Source: an uncultured bacterium (GTDB taxonomy: Bacteria > Bacillota > Clostridia > Oscillospirales > Acutalibacteraceae). From it: 7,118 nt of DNA. The notes beneath the pieces are model-generated. The model ran no database searches. It was not told the DNA's origin and saw only the letters and a list, made by a program, of their open reading frames with translations. The stretch's first letter is position 1. Each line of letters opens with the position of its first letter. Positions 1 to 5,559 of this stretch are shown here, one piece after another. The stretch is from assembly GCA_934875675.1 (NCBI GenBank), contig CAKXIK010000079.1, forward strand, positions 1 through 7,118, read 5' to 3'. Made by a program: the position numbers and the translations under genes.

Positions 1-10
1 TGGTGAACTC

Positions 11-18
11 ATTATACC
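11..18 (-). promoter_or_regulatory. possible extended -10 promoter firing left, off the window
   Basis: Read on the minus strand this is TGGTATAAT, a perfect -10 hexamer with the TGn extension immediately upstream. No TTGACA-like -35 lies 16-18 bases further upstream, which is tolerable for an extended -10 promoter. It would transcribe a gene beyond the left edge that cannot be seen. A TATAAT match can occur by chance, so confidence is low. Confidence 0.3.
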
Positions 19-27
19 ATATCTCGC

Positions 28-47
28 GGGAGGCTTCCTCTCTTTTT
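28..47 (+). terminator. weak terminator-like hairpin
   Basis: GGGAGG (28-33) can pair with CCTCTC (37-42) across the three-base loop CTT, with one G-T pair, and five T follow at 43-47. This is the shape of a short intrinsic terminator for a transcript coming rightwards from outside the window. The stem is short, and no gene for it is visible, so the call is tentative. Confidence 0.3.
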
Positions 48-80
48 GGGTCACATCATTTTAACACATACATTTCTAAA

Positions 81-617
81 TTATTTTTTAAAAATTGAGG
101 GAGAGCAATTGGGAAGAAAATTTGCGATATCTGCAGGCGTTTTGGGTGCGCCGCAAAAATAGCGCTGAACAGCGATGCTGACACCGCCGTGCGAAACCAG
201 AAGAACGGTTTTGTCAGCAAATTGCTCAGCAAGATAATCCAGCAGAGAGTTTACACGGGCACAGAACGTGTCCAGAGGCTCAATGCCATCTGTAGTTTCA
301 TTAAATCCGGGAATCCACCATTGATTGAATCGTTCCCGATCAAAAAAAACTCCCTCAAAGCACCCAAAATTGCGTTCGGCAATCCGGGGATCCGCGGTGA
401 TTGGAATTTTTCGATTACCGCAAATTACATCTGCTGTTTGGCGGGCGCGCAAAAGCGGAGAAGTTACCGCACAATCAATGACGGTGTCGGCGAGGGTCTG
501 GCGAAGGGACTCGGCCTGAGCGAATCCTGCGGCATTGAGAGGAATATCGGTGCTGCCCTGGAGAAGGCGTTTTGCATTCCATTCAGTTTGTCCGTGGCGA
601 ACAAAAATCAACTTCAT
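81..617 (-). CDS. histidine phosphatase family protein (phosphoglycerate mutase-like)
   Basis: This encodes a 178-residue cytoplasmic enzyme of the histidine phosphatase superfamily, which moves or removes phosphate through a phosphohistidine. The N-terminus MKLIFVRHGQTEWN carries the RHG motif with catalytic His8. The family's 'RAxQTA' arginine is seen at Arg57 (LLRARQTA), the acidic residue at Glu81 (ERNFGCFEG), and the second catalytic histidine at His143 (LLVSHGG). The ATG at 617 is preferred over an in-frame GTG at 626, because the Shine-Dalgarno AAAAGGG lies 11 bases before the ATG but almost touches the GTG. The protein stops soon after LPNCS, where many relatives continue for another beta strand, so it is somewhat short at the C-terminus. 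The gene stands alone, divergent from glpP. Substrate is unknown; phosphoglycerate mutase-like or cobalamin-pathway (CobC-like) roles cannot be told apart. Confidence 0.92.
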   Translation of the reverse strand: MKLIFVRHGQTEWNAKRLLQGSTDIPLNAAGFAQAESLRQTLADTVIDCAVTSPLLRARQTADVICGNRKIPITADPRIAERNFGCFEGVFFDRERFNQWWIPGFNETTDGIEPLDTFCARVNSLLDYLAEQFADKTVLLVSHGGVSIAVQRYFCGAPKTPADIANFLPNCSPSIFKK

Positions 618-692
618 CCAATACACATCCCTTTTGCCGTTTCAATTGGTTTGCGAAGCTCCGGCATTGGATGCGCAGGTTTCGACAAAATT

Positions 693-722
693 AGTATACC
701 ACATATCAACACCGTATTACAA
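693..722 (-). promoter_or_regulatory. extended -10 promoter of the histidine phosphatase gene
   Basis: On the minus strand TTGTAA (717-722) is followed after 18 bases by TATACT (693-698), and the bases TGG directly before the hexamer form an extended -10. Transcription would begin near 686, giving a leader of about 70 bases before the ATG at 617. The -35 matches 4 of 6 and the -10 matches 5 of 6 consensus bases. Confidence 0.5.
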
Positions 723-746
723 TCTTGATTTTAATCTAAGAATAAT

Positions 747-888
747 ATGATTATCATTGATTCCAAGGGGGGGATTCTTTTGGATCAACGCCGAAAACAC
801 TTACTATGTGGACGCAAATTCTGCACAGCGCAAGGATGTGTTGTTTTATTATTTAGACCTTTTGACAAAACAGCGGCATTCCGGTTAA
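747..888 (+). pseudogene. possible 46-residue small protein gene frameshifted at a G7 run
   Basis: From ATG 747 the frame reads MIIIDSKGG and then meets seven consecutive G at 767-773. In the frame as given, the downstream peptide is rich in Cys and Arg and looks like out-of-frame sequence. If one G is dropped, the reading continues as FFWINAENTYYVDANS and ends in LDLLTKQRHSG with a TAA at 886-888, which has a natural, hydrophilic and aromatic composition. I do not recognise the family. The Shine-Dalgarno before ATG 747 is poor. In the unshifted frame, the G-run itself (AAGGGGGGG) could serve as a Shine-Dalgarno for a TTG at 780. It could be a remnant, a phase-variable gene, a sequencing error in the homopolymer, or not a gene at all. 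Confidence 0.3.
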
Positions 889-920
889 ATGTTAAAAGCG
901 AAAGAATCAATTCCATTTGC

Positions 921-950
921 TTGACAAATCCATTTTGAAAACCGTATAAT
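921..950 (+). promoter_or_regulatory. consensus sigma-A promoter of the glpP operon
   Basis: TTGACA at 921-926 and TATAAT at 945-950 are both perfect hexamers, separated by 18 bases. The transcript should start near 956-957. A promoter this close to consensus suggests high constitutive initiation, with control exercised afterwards at the terminator just downstream. A short inverted repeat ATTTG/CAAAT (915-919 and 925-929) overlaps the -35; it could be chance or a small operator. Confidence 0.88.
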
Positions 951-963
951 AAACAGGAGTAAT

Positions 964-1016
964 GGAGAGATGACGCGAGGGCACGCGAAGCCCTGCTCAT
1001 TTCTCCTTTTTTATTT
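964..1016 (+). terminator. leader attenuator: strong intrinsic terminator before glpP
   Basis: GGAGAGATGA (964-973) pairs with TCATTTCTCC (997-1006), ten pairs including one G-T. Inside this, GC (975-976) pairs with GC (995-996) and GGGC (979-982) pairs with GCCC (990-993), closing a seven-base loop at 983-989. Six T follow at 1007-1012, then ATTT. It lies between the promoter and the glpP coding region, so full-length transcription of the operon requires readthrough. In Bacillus subtilis, GlpP with glycerol-3-phosphate prevents termination at a comparable leader hairpin upstream of glpD. That GlpP regulates its own operon here is inferred from position. Confidence 0.85.
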
Positions 1017-1028
1017 GCCAAAAAAAGG

Positions 1029-1050
1029 TTCTCGTTTGCTTGAACGGGAA
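1029..1050 (+). promoter_or_regulatory. second leader hairpin next to the glpP ribosome binding site
   Basis: TTCTCGTT (1029-1036) can pair with AACGGGAA (1043-1050), with one wobble pair and a six-base loop. The GAGAGG ribosome binding site begins at the next base, 1051. It could influence translation initiation or shield the transcript after the terminator. It is weaker than the attenuator and may be incidental. Confidence 0.3.
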
Positions 1051-1065
1051 GAGAGGATGATTGGG

Positions 1066-1611
1066 ATGGAGCTTGCAGATTCCCCTGTGATTGCCGCCGT
1101 TCGGTCGCCGCAGGAGTTCGAAGCCGCGCTGAACGCTCCGGTTGAAACCGTATTTTTGCTCAATGCCAGCTTGCTGACCCTGCGGGAAACCGTGTTGCGT
1201 GCACACGAAAAACAAAAATATGTGTTTGTGCACATTGATCTTGCCGAGGGAGTCGGAAAGGATTCTGCCGGTGTTGCTTTCTTGCGCAAGCTTGGGATTG
1301 ATGGCGTTATCAGCACCCGCGGTTCGATGATTCGCCTGGCAAAGGAGTGCGGACTGCAAACGGTACAGCGTTTCTTTACGGTTGATTCTCATTCAATTGA
1401 GACTGCGATTGAATCCATTCGCAGCGTTTCACCCGATTGTGTGGAACTAATGCCCGGTGTGATACCAAAGATTTTGCATCGCCTGTGCGGCAGAGTTTCA
1501 GTTCCGGTGATTGCGGGCGGGTTGATTGAAACAAAAGAAGAGATTATTGCTGCAATCAATGCCGGTGCATCCGCTGTTTCCACCGGATGCGCTGCGCTGT
1601 GGTATGAATAA
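1066..1611 (+). CDS. glpP: glycerol uptake operon antiterminator GlpP
   Basis: The product is an RNA-binding antiterminator of the GlpP family, a TIM-barrel-like fold that in Bacillus binds leader mRNA when charged with glycerol-3-phosphate and lets polymerase pass a terminator. Counting from ATG 1066 (181 residues, near the usual family length), the signature blocks are PVIAAVRS (7-14), VHIDLAEGVGKD (55-66), GVISTRGS (80-87), VQRFFTVDS (100-108), ELMPGVIPK (127-135), PVIAGGLI (147-154) and GASAVSTG (167-174), ending in LWYE. ATG 1066 is chosen because AGAGG (1052-1056) lies nine bases upstream; ATG 1057 is also possible. A much longer in-frame start at 970 has its own AGGAG but would add a 32-residue extension encoded by the terminator. 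GlpP is first in the cluster, behind a strong attenuator, so autoregulation by antitermination is likely. The signalling ligand here has not been shown. Confidence 0.9.
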   Translation: MELADSPVIAAVRSPQEFEAALNAPVETVFLLNASLLTLRETVLRAHEKQKYVFVHIDLAEGVGKDSAGVAFLRKLGIDGVISTRGSMIRLAKECGLQTVQRFFTVDSHSIETAIESIRSVSPDCVELMPGVIPKILHRLCGRVSVPVIAGGLIETKEEIIAAINAGASAVSTGCAALWYE

Positions 1612-1694
1612 ACCCAGACGATCTTAAAAATGCAATCTTTGCAAACCAAAGTCACACAGTCTTTATGATACCGTGGAAAGGGATGGTCATCACA

Positions 1695-3026
1695 ATGGAA
1701 CAGGATTATGCTTCTCTGCTTGGTAAACCGATTGTATGCAGCTGCGGGCAAACCCACTTTTGCCCGATGGAACGGGTGGATACCGGCATCGGCGCGCTGC
1801 AGGCACTGCCCGAAATATTGCAGTCCCACGGCTGGCGAAAAATTTTGCTTGCCGCAGATGAAAACACCTTTGCCGTCTGCGGCGATGCGGTGCGCAAGCT
1901 GTGCCTTGATGCCGGATGCGACGTGACGACCCACATCTATTCGTCCAAGGGCTTTCTCGTTCCGGACGAAGTTTCCGTCTTTGAGCTGCTCAACGCAACC
2001 ACCCACGAAACCCAGCTGATTCTGGGCATTGGTTCGGGTGTCATCAACGACATCTGCAAATACGTTGCATTCAAGCTGAATCTTCCCTATGGAATTGTTG
2101 CAACCGCACCCTCGATGGATGGTTATGCGTCTGTGGGTGCTGCCATGATTACAAACCGGATGAAGGTCACCTATTCCGCCAGAATGCCCGCATTTATTAT
2201 CGGAGATGCCGCCGTACTGCAAAGCGCACCCAAAGAGATGATTCTTGCCGGCTACGGTGATATGCTCGGCAAATTCACCGCACTCAACGACTGGGAGCTT
2301 TCCCACCGCATCACCGGCGAGCATTATTGTTCCTTTGTTGCCGGATTAGTGCGTGACGCGCTCAACGATTGCATTGCCTGTGCAGACGGAATCGCAGCAG
2401 GAGCACCGGAGGCTTTACAAACGCTGATGGATGGACTTGTCATCACCGGAATTGCGATGAGCCTGATTGGCAATTCTCGCCCGGCCTCCGGCAGCGAGCA
2501 TCATCTTTCTCATTATTATGAGATTACCGGACTGCTCGACTCAACGCCCTATTTTCATCACGGGGTGGACGTTGCCTATGCTTCGGTGCTTTCCTGTGCT
2601 GCCCGCCACGCAATGCCGCGTCTGCTTGCGCAGGGAAAAACGGATTCCTTTAACTATGATGCCTGGCAGAAAAATATTCACCGCGTTTACTCCGCTGCCG
2701 CTGACGGTGTGCTGGAGCTGCAGTCCCGTCTGCCGTTTTACAAGGAACCTGCCGCTGCAAAACGCCGCGAAATTCTTCAAACACAACAGGAGGAGCTGCT
2801 TGCTCTGGCTGCCCAAGTTCCCTCCCCGGCAGAGCTTGCCGCAATGCTGGAGCGGGCAGGACTGCCTCTCTCCCGCTTTTGGGAACAGTATGGAGTTGAA
2901 AAAATCCGCGACAGTATTCGCTATGCAAAGGACTTGAAGGATCGCTATACCGTCTGGTGGATGATGCATGATCTTGATATTCTGGACACCTTTGCCGCAG
3001 AGGTGTCGTCACAGATTACCGAATAA
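1695..3026 (+). CDS. egsA: sn-glycerol-1-phosphate dehydrogenase (AraM/EgsA family)
   Basis: This is a 443-residue NAD(P)-dependent dehydrogenase of the iron-alcohol-dehydrogenase-like fold that interconverts dihydroxyacetone phosphate and sn-glycerol-1-phosphate in the cytoplasm. The nucleotide-binding stretch LGIGSGVINDICKY lies at 110-123, followed by GIVATAPSMDGYAS (133-146). Likely metal ligands are Asp189 in GYGDMLGK, His269 in GSEHHLSHY and His289 in YFHHGVD. The N-terminus has a Cys/His-containing start, CSCGQTHFCP (15-24), typical of clostridial relatives. ATG 1695 is favoured, with GGAAAGGG at 1674-1681; in-frame ATGs at 1683 and 1665 sit too close to or before that site. It lies 83 bases after glpP with no obvious terminator between. 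In Bacillus subtilis the homologue (AraM, renamed EgsA) supplies glycerol-1-phosphate for heptaprenylglyceryl phosphate; here no prenyltransferase is in view, so the physiological direction is open. Confidence 0.9.
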   Translation: MEQDYASLLGKPIVCSCGQTHFCPMERVDTGIGALQALPEILQSHGWRKILLAADENTFAVCGDAVRKLCLDAGCDVTTHIYSSKGFLVPDEVSVFELLNATTHETQLILGIGSGVINDICKYVAFKLNLPYGIVATAPSMDGYASVGAAMITNRMKVTYSARMPAFIIGDAAVLQSAPKEMILAGYGDMLGKFTALNDWELSHRITGEHYCSFVAGLVRDALNDCIACADGIAAGAPEALQTLMDGLVITGIAMSLIGNSRPASGSEHHLSHYYEITGLLDSTPYFHHGVDVAYASVLSCAARHAMPRLLAQGKTDSFNYDAWQKNIHRVYSAAADGVLELQSRLPFYKEPAAAKRREILQTQQEELLALAAQVPSPAELAAMLERAGLPLSRFWEQYGVEKIRDSIRYAKDLKDRYTVWWMMHDLDILDTFAAEVSSQITE

Positions 3027-3079
3027 GTTGGAAATCCGCTATACATATGACATGCAAAAATGAAAAAGGGGTGTTATTC

Positions 3080-3841
3080 ATGGCAATTGATCGTGTGTTT
3101 GGGCAAAGCAGCAGCAATGTTTTGGTGGCAGGGCACCGGGGAATACGCGCAAAATATCCGGAAAATACCATGCTCTCCTTCCGCAAGGCAATTGAGCTTG
3201 GCGTGGATATGATTGAAATGGACGTCCATCTTTCCTCGGACGGAATCCCGGTGGTCATTCACGATGATAAGGTGGATCGCACCACAAACGGCACCGGATT
3301 TGTTTGCGACAAAACCCTGCACGAGCTGCAGCAGCTGGATGCCGGCGTTCGGTTCAACGGCGTCTTTCCGGGTTGCCGGATTCCCACACTGGAAGAATTT
3401 CTCGATTTGGTTGCGCAGCATCCGGCGCTCACACTCAACGTGGAAATTAAACAAATGACAACCGAATGTGTGGATAAAACGGTTGCCCTGCTGCGCAGCT
3501 TTGGTCTGCTTGACCGCATTGTAATTGCAAGCTTTGATGCATCGATTGTCCGTTATGCACATCAAACGCACAAGGTTCGCACACAGGGCTTTCCCGCAAA
3601 TTACATGGAAAACTTTGATGCGCATACTTATGAATGCATGTATGCTGCCGGAATCGAAATGGGTGATTTGACCCCTGAGCTTTGCGCGGAGATGCTGAAC
3701 CGCGGAATCGATCCATGGGGCTTCTGCCCCGATACGGATGAGGGGGTTTATCATGCGATCCGCACCGGGGTTGCGCTGGTCACCTGCAACAATCCCGAAC
3801 CGGCACTGCGTATTCTGCGCGAACAAGGACTGCACAAATAA
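3080..3841 (+). CDS. glycerophosphodiester phosphodiesterase (GDPD family)
   Basis: The product (253 residues) hydrolyses glycerophosphodiesters to a glycerol phosphate and an alcohol. The full GDPD signature is present: GHRG (18-21) with catalytic His19, PENT (27-30), IEMDVHLSSDG (45-55) with metal ligands Glu46 and Asp48, VIHDD (59-63) with catalytic His61, and NVEIK (120-124) with Glu122. The end carries the usual 'TCNNPEPA' block (235-242). No signal peptide or membrane segment is seen, so it should be cytoplasmic like UgpQ rather than secreted like GlpQ, acting on imported or internally released diesters. ATG 3080 is chosen because AAGGGG lies eight bases upstream; an ATG at 3047 lacks such a site. 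It follows the dehydrogenase by 53 bases and precedes the HAD gene by 20, consistent with one operon. Confidence 0.93.
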   Translation: MAIDRVFGQSSSNVLVAGHRGIRAKYPENTMLSFRKAIELGVDMIEMDVHLSSDGIPVVIHDDKVDRTTNGTGFVCDKTLHELQQLDAGVRFNGVFPGCRIPTLEEFLDLVAQHPALTLNVEIKQMTTECVDKTVALLRSFGLLDRIVIASFDASIVRYAHQTHKVRTQGFPANYMENFDAHTYECMYAAGIEMGDLTPELCAEMLNRGIDPWGFCPDTDEGVYHAIRTGVALVTCNNPEPALRILREQGLHK

Positions 3842-3861
3842 CAGAAAGGCGGAACACCTGC

Positions 3862-4671
3862 ATGCATCCCATCTGCAACAAAAAACTTTTTCTGCTTGAT
3901 ATGGACGGAACGCTCTACCTTGGAAACGAACTGTTCCCGCAAACGCTGCCTTTTCTGGAATCGGTACATACCCGCGGCGGCAGGTGCATTTACATTACAA
4001 ACAACTCCTCCAAAAGTGTGGACGCCTATGTGCAAAAGCTCGGTCGTCTGGGCATCTCCGCCACTGTACAGGATTTTTTGACCTCCTCGCAGGCAACGGC
4101 GCGCTATCTGCGCAAAGCTTATCCCGGCACGCTGTTTTATGTGCTTGGTACGCACTCACTGAAAAACGAGCTGACACAAAGCGGTGTTGCAGTAACCGAT
4201 CAATTGACAGACGGAATCGGCGGGCTTGTGATGGGTTTTGACACGGAGCTGACCTTCCGCAAGCTGGAGGATGCCTGCAAGCTTTTGCTGCGTGATATTC
4301 CGTATATCGCAACCAATCCGGACTGGGTTTGCCCCACCGAGTTTGGCTATGTGCCGGACTGCGGTTCGGTCAGCACCATGCTGAAAAACGCCACCGGAAA
4401 ATGGCCCAAATTCATTGGCAAACCGGAGCCGGAAATGATTTTCCTCGCCATGGAGAAAACAGGCTGCACACCCGCGGAAACCATTGTCATCGGCGACCGG
4501 ATTTACACCGATATCGCCAGCGGACTTAATGCCGGCGTATCCACTGCATTGGTGCTCAGCGGCGAAACAACGCCTGAAATATTGCAAGCCTCCGCACAAA
4601 AGCCGGAATTTGTATTTGATTCCGTCGGAGATATTGCCGCGCTGTTGCAGACGGAACCGGCAAAGCCGTAA
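3862..4671 (+). CDS. HAD-IIA family phosphatase (NagD/AraL-like)
   Basis: This is a 269-residue haloacid-dehalogenase-type phosphatase, subclass IIA, with the typical family length. Motif I is LLDMDGTLY with nucleophile Asp13 and general acid Asp15; motif II is ITNNSS (45-50); motif III is Lys187 in IGKPEPEM; motif IV is IGDRIYTDI with Asp212 and Asp217. The C2-type cap lies between motifs II and III. A Shine-Dalgarno, AAAGGCGG, lies about ten bases before the ATG. It is last in the four-gene run. In Bacillus subtilis the HAD-IIA phosphatase gene araL lies next to araM, the same pairing as here, and mammalian glycerol-3-phosphate phosphatase belongs to the same HAD cap class. A glycerol phosphate or sugar phosphate substrate is plausible but inferred. 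Confidence 0.92.
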   Translation: MHPICNKKLFLLDMDGTLYLGNELFPQTLPFLESVHTRGGRCIYITNNSSKSVDAYVQKLGRLGISATVQDFLTSSQATARYLRKAYPGTLFYVLGTHSLKNELTQSGVAVTDQLTDGIGGLVMGFDTELTFRKLEDACKLLLRDIPYIATNPDWVCPTEFGYVPDCGSVSTMLKNATGKWPKFIGKPEPEMIFLAMEKTGCTPAETIVIGDRIYTDIASGLNAGVSTALVLSGETTPEILQASAQKPEFVFDSVGDIAALLQTEPAKP

Positions 4672-4708
4672 CCAAAAATATTGCTCTCATATAAAATGCT
4701 TTATTTGA

Positions 4709-4737
4709 TTGCATTCCATCCAAAAATCCGTTATCAT
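4709..4737 (+). promoter_or_regulatory. possible weak promoter of the PHP-domain gene
   Basis: TTGCAT (4709-4714) and TATCAT (4732-4737) are separated by 17 bases, giving a predicted start near 4744 and a leader of about 40 bases. The -10 matches five of six consensus bases, while the -35 matches only the TTG. An inverted repeat AAATCC/GGATTT (4724-4729 and 4742-4747) brackets the -10. The 113-base gap after the HAD gene has no convincing terminator, so cotranscription with the upstream operon is equally possible. Confidence 0.35.
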
Positions 4738-4784
4738 AAAAGGGATTTAAGTTCTGCAAAAACAGAAAGGAAGTCCTGTTTTCT

Positions 4785-5483
4785 ATGTTTCGCTTGGAAA
4801 CCCATTGTCACACCTCCGAGGTTAGTTCCTGCGGCAAGATTCCCGGTGCACAGCTGGTTTTGCAGCTCAAGCGTTCCGGATTCGACGGTGCAGTGATTAC
4901 CGATCATTTTTATCATGGCTATCTGGATAAACTCTCCGGCAGCTGGGAAGACAAGATGAACCGCTATCTAACTGGTTATTTTGCCGCAAAAGAGGCCGGC
5001 GCTGATGCCGGTGTACGGATTTTTTGCGGTCTGGAGTTCCGCACCACGGAAAACTCCAATGACTACCTTGTTTTTGGTGCAACTCCGCAGCTGCTTTACA
5101 GCACTCCCGACCTGCACCGTTACTCAATTCCCGAGTTACGTGCTCTTGCTGACAAAGCCGGACTGTTGATTGTGCAGGCACACCCGTTTCGCACGGGACT
5201 GACGCGGGAAAATCCTGATTTACTCGACGGTGTGGAAGTTTACAACGGCAATGCCCGCCACAATTCACACAACGACGATGCGCTCCACTTTGCACAGGAA
5301 CACGGACTGTTGCTTTTTTCCGGCTCCGATCACCATGAAACAGAAGATCGGGGACGCGGCGGAATGGTGTTACCTCGCGAACCAAAGGATGAAGCCGACC
5401 TTGTGCGGCTGTTGCCCTTGGGTGGATTGCTTCCCGATATTCTGCTGGATTTCTTCCCGCCAAAATCGGAACCAGACTGCTGA
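4785..5483 (+). CDS. PHP-domain phosphoesterase
   Basis: A 232-residue protein with a single PHP (polymerase and histidinol phosphatase) metal-dependent hydrolase domain and no other domain. Metal-binding signatures are ETHCHTSE (His7, His9), ITDHF (Asp40, His41), CGLEFR (Glu84), QAHPF (His133) and SGSDHHE (Asp182, His184). Such stand-alone PHP proteins hydrolyse phosphomonoesters or short nucleotides; the substrate cannot be read from sequence. The ATG at 4785 has AAAGGAAG at 4766-4773, 11 bases upstream. That site sits in the loop of a short AACAG/CTGTT inverted repeat (4761-4765 and 4776-4780). The gene may be the fifth member of the glycerol-phosphate cluster or an independent unit. It is followed by a strong terminator and converges on the ThuA-like gene. 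Confidence 0.9.
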   Translation: MFRLETHCHTSEVSSCGKIPGAQLVLQLKRSGFDGAVITDHFYHGYLDKLSGSWEDKMNRYLTGYFAAKEAGADAGVRIFCGLEFRTTENSNDYLVFGATPQLLYSTPDLHRYSIPELRALADKAGLLIVQAHPFRTGLTRENPDLLDGVEVYNGNARHNSHNDDALHFAQEHGLLLFSGSDHHETEDRGRGGMVLPREPKDEADLVRLLPLGGLLPDILLDFFPPKSEPDC

Positions 5484-5509
5484 TTTTATTTTATTTATTG
5501 AGCACCTAA

Positions 5510-5555
5510 AAAATGCCTCTGCAATCGCCATTCGGCTGTATTGCAGAGGCATTTT
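5510..5555. terminator. bidirectional intrinsic terminator between convergent genes
   Basis: AAAATGCCTCTGCAAT (5510-5525) is exactly complementary to ATTGCAGAGGCATTTT (5540-5555), a perfect 16-bp stem. The 14-base interior can add a small GCC/GGC helix (5527-5529 and 5534-5536). The A/T ends give a U tract on either strand. It ends four bases before the stop codon of the ThuA-like gene and begins 26 bases after the PHP stop, so it can terminate both transcripts. Confidence 0.92.
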
Positions 5556-5559
5556 AAAT

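Larger units (their letters stand above)
618..920. other. intergenic region between divergent phosphatase and glpP genes
   Basis: About 300 bases with no intact gene. It holds a minus-strand promoter near 693-722 and a broken or frameshifted small ORF at 747-888. The plus-strand glpP promoter follows directly at 921. I see no RNA gene or known riboswitch fold here. The base composition is more AT-rich than in the flanking genes. Confidence 0.6.

Noticed and set aside
618..960. Riboswitch or T-box in the intergenic region before glpP
   Set aside because: The predicted transcript starts near 956, so most of this DNA is upstream of the promoter, and I could not find conserved T-box or known riboswitch core sequences.
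1639..1669. TTGCAA ... TATGAT as an internal promoter before the dehydrogenase gene
   Set aside because: The spacing is 19 bases, and the predicted start would fall inside the ribosome binding site, leaving almost no leader; it is more likely chance in an AT-rich gap.
1389..2324. Long 311-codon minus-strand open frame opposite glpP and the dehydrogenase gene
   Set aside because: It is antisense to two clearly recognisable genes, is rich in Cys, His and Gly with no family resemblance, and has no ribosome binding site; it is a by-product of the codon bias of the real genes.
3074..3835. 253-codon minus-strand open frame opposite the GDPD gene
   Set aside because: It mirrors the GDPD gene almost exactly, has no motif and no Shine-Dalgarno; the plus-strand product carries the full GDPD signature.
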